DNA of 16,079 nucleotides from Phycisphaerales bacterium (GTDB lineage: Bacteria; Planctomycetota; Phycisphaerae; Tepidisphaerales; Tepidisphaeraceae): NCBI GenBank assembly GCA_003153655.1, contig PMAK01000277.1, positions 1 through 16,079 of the forward strand, written 5' to 3'. Shown in pieces: positions 6,682-14,174 of the stretch; position 1 is the first letter of the stretch; each line of letters opens with the position of its first letter. Below the pieces are notes generated by a model. That model saw only the letters and a list, made by a program, of their open reading frames with translations. It was not told where the DNA came from and searched no databases. Position numbers and translations under genes: made by a program.

Positions 6682-7788
6682 TTAAGCTGGGCGGCCACGA
6701 CCCGGCACTGTCAGGCGCGTGTACATCGCTATTGTCTCGGTGAGTTGGCGATTGAATGTGAAATCACGCCGGATACGTGTGGCGGCAGCGATGCCCATTC
6801 GCTGGAGCGCTGATTTATCGGAAAGAAATTCAACGGCGGTGTTTAGAAATGCCTGGCGATCGATCGGGACGGATCGGCCGGTTGTTCCCTCGACGATCAA
6901 CTCTTTGGTTCCACTGGTGCGGGTGCGGAGAACAGGCACGCCGGCGCACATCGCTTCGGCGCAGGCGTATGAAAATCCCTCACGCTGCGACGGCAAAAGC
7001 ATCGCGTCGGCGGCTTGCAACAGTGGGAGGGGCTCCCGATGGCCTAGCATCCAGACTCGGTCTTCAAGACCCTGGCGATCGAGCTGCTGTCGAATACTAA
7101 TCTCATTCGGGCCGTCACCGGCCATCAGCACGCGCAGGCCGGGCAGGGAATCTTTGCTCATGGCGGCGAGGTCAACAAGCCAGGATTCGTTTTTTGGGTC
7201 TTCGAGCCTGCCCAGGTAAAGGGCGACCAGATTGTCTTCGGTGAGGCTGAACGTTGCGCGGGCGGCTTGTCTCTCAGCGGCGGTGGGAACGGGGAATCGT
7301 TCTGTATGCACGCCATGGGGAATTAGGGAGATGCGCTGCGTGGGGATTCGGGCATCTTCGATAAGCCAATCACGTGCTTCGCTGGCGGCGGCGTGGGTGT
7401 GATCGCCGAAATCGGTGAGCCATCGCCAGGGTCCGCCCAGCGGGATATGGGAGAGGTGAAGGGTGTAAAGAATCGGTACGTTGATATTTTTTTGCAGCCG
7501 GCGAGCAACGAGGGTGGCTTTGCGGTAATGGGTGTGGATGAGATCGACGGGATTCTGTTCCAGATGTTGCCGGAGGATTCGGGATGCTTTCAGTAGGCCG
7601 AGCGGGCCACCCTTGATGGGGGCTTCGATCCAGGGCCATGGGGCGGCGCGGAACATGTTGTGCCAGGGGCCCGGTTGGCCGGCGATGGCGACCTGATGCC
7701 CGGCAGATTGCATGGCGCTGCACAGGTCATAGAGATAGCGGCTGATGCCGCCGGCGTCGGAGCCGGCGGTAATGTGAAGGATTCGCAT
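6682..7788 (-). CDS. Family 4 (GT-B) glycosyltransferase
   Basis: 368 residues from ATG 7788. It is a GT4 retaining glycosyltransferase, probably acting on the cytoplasmic face of the inner membrane. N-terminal acceptor lobe: MRILHITAGSDAGGISRYLY with the Gly-Gly loop, then DLIHTHYRKATLVARRL. C-terminal nucleotide-sugar lobe: ALYLGRLEDPKN, VLMAGDGPNE, VWMLGHREPL, ADAMLLPSQREGFSYACAEAMCAGVPV containing the EX7E motif. The frame extends upstream to 7803, but the extra residues (MTNDY) come from the heptamer array, so ATG 7788 is chosen; it gives a canonical GT4 N-terminus. No Shine-Dalgarno is visible, and the repeat array occupies that place. It is the first gene of a minus-strand pair with the HAD phosphatase and is divergent from the GT2-acetyltransferase gene. 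Donor and acceptor cannot be told from sequence. Confidence 0.85.
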   Translation of the reverse strand: MRILHITAGSDAGGISRYLYDLCSAMQSAGHQVAIAGQPGPWHNMFRAAPWPWIEAPIKGGPLGLLKASRILRQHLEQNPVDLIHTHYRKATLVARRLQKNINVPILYTLHLSHIPLGGPWRWLTDFGDHTHAAASEARDWLIEDARIPTQRISLIPHGVHTERFPVPTAAERQAARATFSLTEDNLVALYLGRLEDPKNESWLVDLAAMSKDSLPGLRVLMAGDGPNEISIRQQLDRQGLEDRVWMLGHREPLPLLQAADAMLLPSQREGFSYACAEAMCAGVPVLRTRTSGTKELIVEGTTGRSVPIDRQAFLNTAVEFLSDKSALQRMGIAAATRIRRDFTFNRQLTETIAMYTRLTVPGRGRPA

Positions 7789-7792
7789 GTAA

Positions 7793-7820
7793 TCATTTGT
7801 CATTTGCCATTGGTCATTTG
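7793..7820 (-). repeat. Heptanucleotide array, left arm, four units
   Basis: On the plus strand the units are TCATTTG, TCATTTG, CCATTGG, TCATTTG, i.e. CAAATGA/CCAATGG units on the minus strand. The array begins four bases upstream of the GT4 ATG at 7788. Bases 7807-7820 form a perfect 14-base inverted repeat with 7873-7886. Confidence 0.85.
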
Positions 7821-7851
7821 TAAAGGCGAAGAATGAGCCCGCGTCATCAAG

Positions 7852-7886
7852 CCAATAACAAATGGCCAGTTACAAATGACCAATGG
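7852..7886 (+). repeat. Heptanucleotide array, right arm, five units
   Basis: Units in perfect 7-base register: CCAATAA, CAAATGG, CCAGTTA, CAAATGA, CCAATGG. The orientation is opposite to the array at 7793-7820. CAAATGACCAATGG at 7873-7886 pairs perfectly with 7807-7820 (one more G-C pair outside), so the divergent gap can fold into a 14-15 bp stem with a loop of about 52 bases. The array lies 40 bases before the ATG of the downstream fusion gene. Confidence 0.85.
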
Positions 7887-7926
7887 CCATACTTCCGATA
7901 TATATGGAACACGTGGCGGCACACCC

Positions 7927-9492
7927 ATGATTGATGTCCTGATTCAGACCCATAACGAGGCCCTGAACCTTCCCCATACGCTGCAAAGCGTTCAGGGGTG
8001 GGTAAACCGTGTCTTTGTCGTGGATAGCGGATCGACCGACCGGACGCGGGAGATTGCCGGGGAGTATGGGGCGGTTGTGGTGCAAAAGGCATGGGAAGGG
8101 TATGCGCGGCAGAAGAATTGGGCGCTGGCCAATTTGCCGTTTGAGTCGCCCTGGATACTGATTCTTGATGCGGATGAATCGGTGACGCCGCCACTGAAGG
8201 ATGAAATTTTGGAGGTGGCTTCGCGGCCGGTGCAGAATGTTCGGGAAGGCGGATTTTTTCTGAATCGCGTCACCGTCTTCATGGGACGCGAGATTCACCA
8301 TTGCGCATATTTCCCCGCCTGGAATTTGCGGCTTTTTAAGCGTGGCATCGCGCGATATGAAGAACGCAACGTTCATGAGCATATGATTGTGGACGGGCCG
8401 ACCGGGCATTTGCGGCATTTGCTTCGACATGAGGACCGGCGCGGGCTTGAGCATTTCATCGCCAAGCACAATCGATATTCGACTCTTGAAGCGTTAGAGA
8501 TTTACCAGCATCGGGAAAGATGGCCGGGTTTCTGGCGATTTGTAAACGACCGCGTGGCGCGGCGGCGGTACATCAAATATTGCGTCGCGCCTAAGCTGGC
8601 GTTGCCCTGGTTTTTTCGATTTGTTTATATGTATTTCCTCCGCGGCGGAATCCTGGATCGCCGGCCCGGGCTGACACTCTGCCTTTTCATCAGCACGTAC
8701 GAATTGTTCATTCGTGCCAAATACAATGAACTGGTCCGCACAGGCGGCGAAGCGCCGGCGGGAATAGAGGGCCTTGCGGTGGCGGAGGGAGGCGGGGCCG
8801 CTTCAGGGGAGATGAACTCCGCGCCGAAAGTTGTGTTGCCTCCCAAGCCGCTCGCGGCACCGCCGCCGAAACTGGAGCAGCCCGCGAGCGATTCAGTCCC
8901 CCCCCCGCAAATTGTACTGGCGGCTAAAGCAGCGCCTTCCCATTCGCCGACACGAGGCCGAAAAATCCAAGCCAGTCCCTGGAAACCCATGGAAAACATC
9001 AAACGCGCCTTGTGGATGATCGTCAGAGCGAGTTTGTTCCGGATGTCATTTCACAACTGGTATGGATGGCGACGGCTTTTGCTGGAGATGTTTGGGGCGA
9101 AGCTTGGCAAGCGTGTCCGCGTTCGGCCGACGGCGTCGGTGGAGATTCCGTGGAATCTGGATATTGGAGATGATGTTGTGATCGGCGACTACGCGATCAT
9201 TTATTCGCTGGGCAAAATTACGATCGGACGTGCCTCAACGATCAGTCAATATGCGCATATTTGTGCCGGTACGCATGATTATACAACGCGGCGTTTCCCC
9301 CTGATTAAACCCCCCATCGTGATTGGCGATGAGGTTTGGATCGCAGCGGATGCGTTTGTCGGCCCGGGTGTTACGATTGGCGACCGGGCAGTCGTGGGCG
9401 CTCGGGCGACGGTTACAAATGATGTGCCGTCCGATCAGGTGGTCACCGGTCCGGCCGCGAAGATTCTAAAACGCCGCGTTCTGGAGGATTAA
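7927..9492 (+). CDS. Fusion: WaaE-like GT2 glycosyltransferase + WcaF-like acetyltransferase
   Basis: 521 residues in one uninterrupted frame. Residues 1-~270 are a GT-A family 2 glycosyltransferase of the WaaE/KdtX type: IQTHNEALNLPHTL, VVDSGSTDRT (32-40), YARQKNWAL, ILDADESVTP with the metal-binding DAD at 81-83, NVHEHM (148-153) and a hydrophobic, aromatic membrane-associating stretch at ~225-265. Residues ~275-350 are a Pro/Ala-rich linker. Residues ~357-521 are a left-handed beta-helix acetyltransferase like WcaF: HNWYGWRRLLLEMFGAKLGK, IPWNLDIGDDVVIGDYA, TISQYAHICAGTHDY (candidate catalytic His450), VWIAADAFVGPGVTIGD, VVGARATVTNDVP and GPAAKILKRR. ATG 7927 is chosen over an upstream in-frame ATG (7876) that overlaps the repeat array. 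It probably adds a sugar to a core or repeat unit and O-acetylates the same product. An internal ATG (Met355) could in principle start a free acetyltransferase. Confidence 0.85.
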   Translation: MIDVLIQTHNEALNLPHTLQSVQGWVNRVFVVDSGSTDRTREIAGEYGAVVVQKAWEGYARQKNWALANLPFESPWILILDADESVTPPLKDEILEVASRPVQNVREGGFFLNRVTVFMGREIHHCAYFPAWNLRLFKRGIARYEERNVHEHMIVDGPTGHLRHLLRHEDRRGLEHFIAKHNRYSTLEALEIYQHRERWPGFWRFVNDRVARRRYIKYCVAPKLALPWFFRFVYMYFLRGGILDRRPGLTLCLFISTYELFIRAKYNELVRTGGEAPAGIEGLAVAEGGGAASGEMNSAPKVVLPPKPLAAPPPKLEQPASDSVPPPQIVLAAKAAPSHSPTRGRKIQASPWKPMENIKRALWMIVRASLFRMSFHNWYGWRRLLLEMFGAKLGKRVRVRPTASVEIPWNLDIGDDVVIGDYAIIYSLGKITIGRASTISQYAHICAGTHDYTTRRFPLIKPPIVIGDEVWIAADAFVGPGVTIGDRAVVGARATVTNDVPSDQVVTGPAAKILKRRVLED

Positions 9493-9502
9493 TATGATTT
9501 GC

Positions 9503-9530
9503 TTGCAAAAAAGTCGATATATTTTAGAAT
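9503..9530 (+). promoter_or_regulatory. Candidate sigma70-type promoter
   Basis: TTGCAA (9503-9508) and TAGAAT (9525-9530) are separated by 16 bases in a locally AT-rich stretch just after the fusion-gene stop. It would drive the DUF4118/PAS gene at 9594, with a leader of roughly 55 bases. The call is based only on consensus similarity. Confidence 0.35.
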
Positions 9531-9593
9531 GCCGGGACAATAGGGTGTGATACGGGGGATGCATGCGATCGGGTTTCGTTATTTGTGTAAACC

Positions 9594-10379
9594 ATGAGTG
9601 CAGCAATCCGGCGGACAGGGCGGCATTTTCTCTTGGCGATCATTGTAGTTGCATTGGCGCTCGTAGCGACCGAAGTCCTTTATCACGTTGATCGGAATCT
9701 ACAGCGGCATGGGGTCATGGCATTTTTCCTGGCGGGTGTTGTCGTCGCCGCATGGCGCGGCGGGACCGCGCCGGCCATCATTACGACCCTGCTCTCCGCG
9801 GCGATCGGCGCGTGGATTATGCCGCCAGACAACTCTTTTCGCATTTCCGATCCCGACGATATCATACGGCTCTCCTTATTTGTGTTTCTCGCCGCGCTTA
9901 TCTGCTATCTACATTTCGCCCGGCATCGCGCCGAAAGTTCGCTAAAGGAAAGTGAAGGCCGCCTGCATTTTTCGCTGGATTCTTCCGGAGTGGCGTGCTG
10001 GGACGCGAACGTCAAAGGGGGAACGTTCTGGAAATCCCATAATCTTCCGGTGATTTTCGGCCGGACCAATGCCGATTTCGCGACGACCTACGAGGGTTTT
10101 TTCGCGTATATTTATCCCGAGGATCGGGAGTTTTTTCACCTCGCGTCGGTGGGCAGCGGAGCCGACCACCGCGACTACGAGATTTCCCATCGTGTGATCT
10201 GCGGCGACGGAACACTCCGGCGGGTGAGCACGCGAGGCAGAATGTATATCGACGAGGAAGGCCGCGTCGAACGCATGGTCGGGGCTGTCTTCGCCGTTGA
10301 TAATAAATTGGTGGGTCCCGCGACGTCGGATAGCCGCCCGCGCATGGGGCTGGGTGACATTGCCGCTTACATCATTTGA
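9594..10379 (+). CDS. DUF4118-like membrane sensor with one PAS domain and no output domain
   Basis: 261 residues. Hydrophobic segments at ~13-33, ~40-76 (two closely packed helices around AWRGGTAP) and ~89-108 form a KdpD-like DUF4118 membrane module, with FLAGVVVAAWRGGTAPAIIT as the family-like core. Residues ~112-122 (RAESSLKESEGRL) are the usual short helix before a PAS domain. Residues ~123-240 are a PAS_3-type sensor domain: GVACWDANVKGGTFW, IYPEDREFF, DYEISHRVICGDGTLRRVS and MVGAVFAVDNK. Proteins with this head normally continue into a histidine kinase, GGDEF or further PAS domains. Here the chain ends about 20 residues after the PAS domain, with its TGA inside a degenerate heptamer repeat. 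It may be a truncated kinase or a stand-alone sensor acting through a partner. It converges on a glycosyltransferase gene with a four-base gap. Start ATG 9594 has no clear Shine-Dalgarno. Confidence 0.7.
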   Translation: MSAAIRRTGRHFLLAIIVVALALVATEVLYHVDRNLQRHGVMAFFLAGVVVAAWRGGTAPAIITTLLSAAIGAWIMPPDNSFRISDPDDIIRLSLFVFLAALICYLHFARHRAESSLKESEGRLHFSLDSSGVACWDANVKGGTFWKSHNLPVIFGRTNADFATTYEGFFAYIYPEDREFFHLASVGSGADHRDYEISHRVICGDGTLRRVSTRGRMYIDEEGRVERMVGAVFAVDNKLVGPATSDSRPRMGLGDIAAYII

Positions 10380-10398
10380 CCAGTTATCTCATTTGACC
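10372..10398. repeat. Degenerate heptamer-family direct repeat
   Basis: TCATTTGACC occurs twice (10372-10381 and 10389-10398), 17 bases apart, with CCAGTTA between, a unit also found in the array at 7852-7886. The 7-base register is broken. The first copy contains the stop codon of the PAS gene, and the second encodes the last residues of the convergent glycosyltransferase (GQMR, stop at 10384-10386). Confidence 0.5.
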
Positions 10399-11556
10399 GG
10401 CCAAAACCTGCTGATAATTCTCGATCATCTGCTGGGCCACTTTGGGCCAGGTGAATCGGCTGATGACCAGGTCGCGGCCCGCCTGACCCATTTTTGCCGC
10501 GGCGATTGGATCGCGCAGGATGGTTTCAATTCCCGCGGCAATTGCCGGCGCATTCAGCTCGGCCACGACGCCTGCGCCGGCTTCGTTGACCTCCGGAAAA
10601 TGGCATTCAGTGGAGATGACGACCGGGGCCTCGCAGGCCATCGCTTCGGTAACGGCAAGGCTGAAGCCTTCCTGCCGGCTGGGCAGGCAAAAGCAATCGC
10701 AGTCGCGCAGAGCGGCGAGCTTTTGCGACGCATAAATAGGACCTACCAGATGAACGCGCGACGCAATTCCCAGGTGGGCAATTTGCGATTCAAACGCGGT
10801 CTGAGCGCCGTCGTCCGGGCCGGCCACAATCAATTGGGCATCGGGAAAATGACGGGATACGATGGCGAACGCATCGGCCAGAAAATCCAGGCCCTTTTTG
10901 TAATGCAGACGGCTCAGGAAAAAGATCAATTTGGCATCGGCGAATTCCGGATGCGCAGCGCGAAAGACTCCCCTGTGCGGCAGCGGATCGAGTTCCTGGA
11001 GGAATATGCCGTTGGGGATGATTCGGCCGGGCGAGGTCAGATTGAGCCGTTTGGTCAGCGCGCACTCGTCGGCGTTGAGGAAATGGAGAAACGCGGCGCT
11101 GTTGAGCATATGGCGATATCCCAGCATCATGGCCAGTTGCTTTTTCCACCAGCGCTGCGACATCGCCCAGGGGTCAAGCATGCCATGCGGCGTGAGAACG
11201 AACGGCTTGCCTGCGGCGATGGCAAGTTTCGCGACAACGTGGATGAGGGGATCCCAAACACCATGCAGGTGAATCAAATCAAATTCTGGGACGACACCGG
11301 AGAGCGTGCGGCGAGCGCCGCCCGCAAGGAATCGTTCCCGTTTTGTCAGCGGAGGCAGGTATTGGAACTTAACCGCGTCGATATTGGGAATTGTATTGAT
11401 GGAGGCGGTGACACGATCGTCGGCATTGGGAAAGCGATACGCGACGATCTGCATTTCGTAGCCGAGCGCAGCCTGTGCCGCAGCCATGCGTGTTGCCACC
11501 ATCGGAGGTCCGCCCGTTGCCGGGTCGAGAGATGGAATGGCATGCAGAACTTTCAT
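10384..11556 (-). CDS. Family 4 (GT-B) glycosyltransferase
   Basis: 390 residues from ATG 11556. The N-terminal lobe has MKVLHAIPSLDPATGGPP, the GT4 Gly-Gly acceptor loop, and FDLIHLHGVWDPL. The middle carries VLTPHGMLDPWAMSQRWWKK, typical of exopolysaccharide GT4 enzymes. The C-terminal donor lobe has LIFFLSRLHYKKGLDFLADAF, LIVAGPDDG, VHLVGPIY, and CDCFCLPSRQEGFSLAVTEAM with the EX7E motif. The frame is open upstream to ATG 11655, but that extension has no GT4 character, so 11556 is preferred. It is transcribed divergently from the sulfotransferase-GT4 fusion gene and probably serves the same glycan pathway. Its last four residues and stop come from a degenerate heptamer repeat. Sugar specificity is not predictable. 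Confidence 0.87.
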   Translation of the reverse strand: MKVLHAIPSLDPATGGPPMVATRMAAAQAALGYEMQIVAYRFPNADDRVTASINTIPNIDAVKFQYLPPLTKRERFLAGGARRTLSGVVPEFDLIHLHGVWDPLIHVVAKLAIAAGKPFVLTPHGMLDPWAMSQRWWKKQLAMMLGYRHMLNSAAFLHFLNADECALTKRLNLTSPGRIIPNGIFLQELDPLPHRGVFRAAHPEFADAKLIFFLSRLHYKKGLDFLADAFAIVSRHFPDAQLIVAGPDDGAQTAFESQIAHLGIASRVHLVGPIYASQKLAALRDCDCFCLPSRQEGFSLAVTEAMACEAPVVISTECHFPEVNEAGAGVVAELNAPAIAAGIETILRDPIAAAKMGQAGRDLVISRFTWPKVAQQMIENYQQVLAGQMR

Positions 11557-11645
11557 CCGGTGCGACAAGGCCGACGTCAGAAACGGTGCTTGCCCGAATT
11601 CGACGGGCAAAATCGGATCATGGCGCGGGCTTTTGTGCTGGAAAT

Positions 11646-11654
11646 ATTGTATCA
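11646..11654 (-). promoter_or_regulatory. Candidate extended -10 promoter element
   Basis: On the minus strand TGATACAAT reads as an extended -10 box (TGN plus TACAAT). It would start transcription near 11638 and leave an ~80-base leader before ATG 11556 of the glycosyltransferase. No good -35 is seen, which is acceptable for extended -10 promoters. Confidence 0.3.
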
Positions 11655-11747
11655 AGCCGGCAGGGTTCCTCCCATCGCCCGAGCGGCATATGATTACAAG
11701 GGTCGGGTTTTGACGACGGTCGATTTTGGCAATGGAGTCTGTGACAG

Positions 11748-14006
11748 GTGAATCGTTTTCTCAAGGCAACGGGGCGGGCGGTCAAATACGGCGCCCTGAA
11801 ATGGTCTGCCGACCGAGGCGTGGCCCAGGCCGATGCAGGGACTGGGTCCGTGCCAACGATTCCATCGGCATACCTGATCGGATGCGGGCGATCAGGCACG
11901 ACCGTATGCGGTGAGGTGCTCAGACGCCATCCCGACATTTACTACTTTTTTGAGCCGTATCATCTCTGGGCATCGATCGATCCGACGATCGATGTGCTCA
12001 ATCTGTACCATATTGGGTCCGCGACGCTTCTGCTCGGCGCGGATCGGTGCAGCGACCGCTCCCGCAAACGGTTCAATCGGTTGCTTCTTGATCGCGCGGA
12101 GCGGGCCAGGGCGAAGTTGATGGTGGAGAAGACTCCGTTCAATGCGTGCCGGATCGGCTATCTGGACGCGCTGACTCCGGGTTGCAAGTTCATTCACCTG
12201 GTTCGCGATGGCGTGGATGTGGCGCGGTCTATCGATCGGCTATCGCGCGACCGAAGCTATGGGATCGTGGGAAAGGGGGACTTGAATCGATGGTGGGGAC
12301 GCAGCGGATCCAAGTGGACGGCGCTTGCGACCGATGGCTCGGGTGCGAATTATTTTCCAGACGAGATACCGCTGCTCCAGAGTTATGAGTCCAAAGGCGC
12401 GTATGAATGGCTCGTCAGCCTCGGGGAAATTGATCGCTGGCGCAGCCGACACGGGGATCGGCTGCTGGAAATAACCTACGATGAGCTGACCGCCAATCCA
12501 CAGCAAACCCTGAAGAGAGTCTGCGACTTTTTGGGCGTGGCAGCGAATGATAGATGGCTGGCGGCCTCACTGACCAAGATTGATGCGGCGCGGAAAAATT
12601 TTGGCACGCCCGTAATTCTCCCGCCGAAAATGGCGGAGGCCTTTAATCGGGAGCAAAAGCGATTCAAATTTGTGAATCGAGCGGAGGCGGGAACGCCGCA
12701 AAGCACGACTCGGGTGCAGATGGCGGTCATCTCAAACGAACCAACGCCGTATCGTCTGCACGTGCAGCAGCGGATGGCCAGGGAGCTGGAGGGTGTTGCG
12801 GTCTACAATATTTTCACGCACACGATCTCGAATCCGAGCATGCCGTGGCAAATGCGCGTTGGGGCGGAACTGAATCCGGTTTTCTTTGCTCAGAACCACA
12901 TCAACGCGGGGATGCCGATATCGTTCCGGCACTTCCGGCTCTTTCGCGACATTCAACGACATCTGATTCAACATGGAATTCAGATGATCATTCTCCTGGG
13001 ATACAACGATCTGACGAGATTGCTGCTGATCCGCTGGGCCTATCGTATGGGCATTCCGCTGGTCCTGGCGGCGGATTCGAATATCTTCGCTGACACGAGG
13101 ACGCCATGGTTTTTACGCCGCATCAAGCGGCCATTTTTGCGATGGGTGCTGAGGCGGGTCGCCGGACTTATGCCGATGGGAACTTGCGGCCGGGCCTATT
13201 TCCGGAGTTATCTCGACCACAATTTGCCGGAATTTCTTTTTCCCTACGAGCCGGATTACGCATCGCTGTCGAATTTCGATGAGCAAGAGGTGAGCGCGTT
13301 TCGGGAAAGACACAATCTCGCGCCGGACCGCAAGCGGCTGCTCTATTGCGGGCGCCTGGTCCCCATCAAGCGAGTGGATGTACTGTTGGAAGCGTTTTCT
13401 CGCGTGGCGCTGGCCCGCCCGGAATGGGATGTTGTGATCGCCGGGGACGGACCACTCCGGAAGACCCTGGAGGCGTCCCTCAACGAAACGGCGCGTCCGC
13501 GCGTGAAATGGCTTGGATTCCTCCAATTTCAGGAGACCGTGCTTGCCTATCATGCATGTGATGTGCTGGTGCATCCCAGCGAATATGAACCCTGGGCGCT
13601 GGTGATCAATGAGGCGATCGCATGTGAATTACCGATTATCGCGACATCCGTTGTCGGAGCGGCGGTTGAGTTGGTGCGGCATCGGGAGAATGGATTAATC
13701 GTCTCGCCGCGCAGCGTTGAAGCGATGACCGATGCGCTATGGGAGGTCACCAAGACGGATCGGTACCTCGAGATGAAAGCCGGATGTGCGCCAATGCTCG
13801 ATTTATGGCGTCGCGCCGCTGACCCTGTCGAGGGCGTGCGGGAAGCGCTGCGGCATTTTGGCCTGATATGGCGGCAGCCTGCCGAGCCTGCTCGAAATCG
13901 CGGGTCAGAGAGGCCATCGGCTACATCCGCCGTCGAGGGTCCGGTAAATGAAGCTGATGCATCAACTCGGCCCGGCGAAGCGTCCTGGAGTTTGGATGGC
14001 TCGTAA
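11748..14006 (+). CDS. Fusion: PAPS-type sulfotransferase + family 4 glycosyltransferase
   Basis: 752 residues in one frame from GTG 11748. Residues ~40-300 are a sulfotransferase: LIGCGRSGTTVCGEVLRRHP (43-62) is the 5'-phosphosulfate loop, EKTPFN (127-132) a conserved substrate strand, FIHLVRDGVDVARSI (148-162) the 3'-phosphate site with Arg153 and Ser161, and ITYDELTANPQQTLKRVCDF (242-261) the usual C-terminal element. Residues ~325-715 are a GT4 glycosyltransferase: ISNEPTPYRLHVQQRMARE, ILLGYNDLTRLLLIRWA, LLYCGRLVPIKRVDVLLEAF, VVIAGDGPLRKTLEAS, CDVLVHPSEYEPWALVINEA (EX7E) and ELVRHRENGLIV. The last ~40 residues are low-complexity and polar. Sulfate acceptor and sugar donor are unknown; the natural inference is a sugar that is transferred and sulfated by one chain. 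It is divergent from a GT4 gene and followed after 168 bases by the polymerase-like gene. A small 6-bp stem at 14018-14033 lacks a U-tract, so it is not called a terminator. Confidence 0.83.
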   Translation: MNRFLKATGRAVKYGALKWSADRGVAQADAGTGSVPTIPSAYLIGCGRSGTTVCGEVLRRHPDIYYFFEPYHLWASIDPTIDVLNLYHIGSATLLLGADRCSDRSRKRFNRLLLDRAERARAKLMVEKTPFNACRIGYLDALTPGCKFIHLVRDGVDVARSIDRLSRDRSYGIVGKGDLNRWWGRSGSKWTALATDGSGANYFPDEIPLLQSYESKGAYEWLVSLGEIDRWRSRHGDRLLEITYDELTANPQQTLKRVCDFLGVAANDRWLAASLTKIDAARKNFGTPVILPPKMAEAFNREQKRFKFVNRAEAGTPQSTTRVQMAVISNEPTPYRLHVQQRMARELEGVAVYNIFTHTISNPSMPWQMRVGAELNPVFFAQNHINAGMPISFRHFRLFRDIQRHLIQHGIQMIILLGYNDLTRLLLIRWAYRMGIPLVLAADSNIFADTRTPWFLRRIKRPFLRWVLRRVAGLMPMGTCGRAYFRSYLDHNLPEFLFPYEPDYASLSNFDEQEVSAFRERHNLAPDRKRLLYCGRLVPIKRVDVLLEAFSRVALARPEWDVVIAGDGPLRKTLEASLNETARPRVKWLGFLQFQETVLAYHACDVLVHPSEYEPWALVINEAIACELPIIATSVVGAAVELVRHRENGLIVSPRSVEAMTDALWEVTKTDRYLEMKAGCAPMLDLWRRAADPVEGVREALRHFGLIWRQPAEPARNRGSERPSATSAVEGPVNEADASTRPGEASWSLDGS

Positions 14007-14165
14007 ACGGCGATTTTGGTAGTCTGAACTGCCGATAGCGAAACTGAACGTCCGCCATCGTTTTTGCGAAAAAATCCAACTGGTATTTGTGGGCGGCATA
14101 ATTTGCTGCTGCCGGGGCGGAGTGCCAATGTGCTTTAAATCGCGCGTGTGAGCGGCGTTCCCGAT

Positions 14166-14170
14166 AGAGG
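14166..14170 (+). promoter_or_regulatory. Ribosome binding site deciding the polymerase start
   Basis: AGAGG lies four bases before ATG 14175 and supports that start over an in-frame GTG at 14148, which has no ribosome site. Confidence 0.5.
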
Positions 14171-14174
14171 CGAT

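Noticed and set aside
7793..7886. CRISPR array
   Set aside because: Units are only 7 bases, contiguous without spacers, and inverted relative to each other; no cas gene is near.
10297..11751. A 484-residue open frame on the plus strand covering the second GT4 gene
   Set aside because: It is the antisense of a well-supported glycosyltransferase with intact motifs and shows no domain of its own.
14018..14033. Rho-independent terminator after the sulfotransferase-GT4 gene
   Set aside because: A 6-bp stem with one wobble pair and a four-base loop, not followed by a U-tract.
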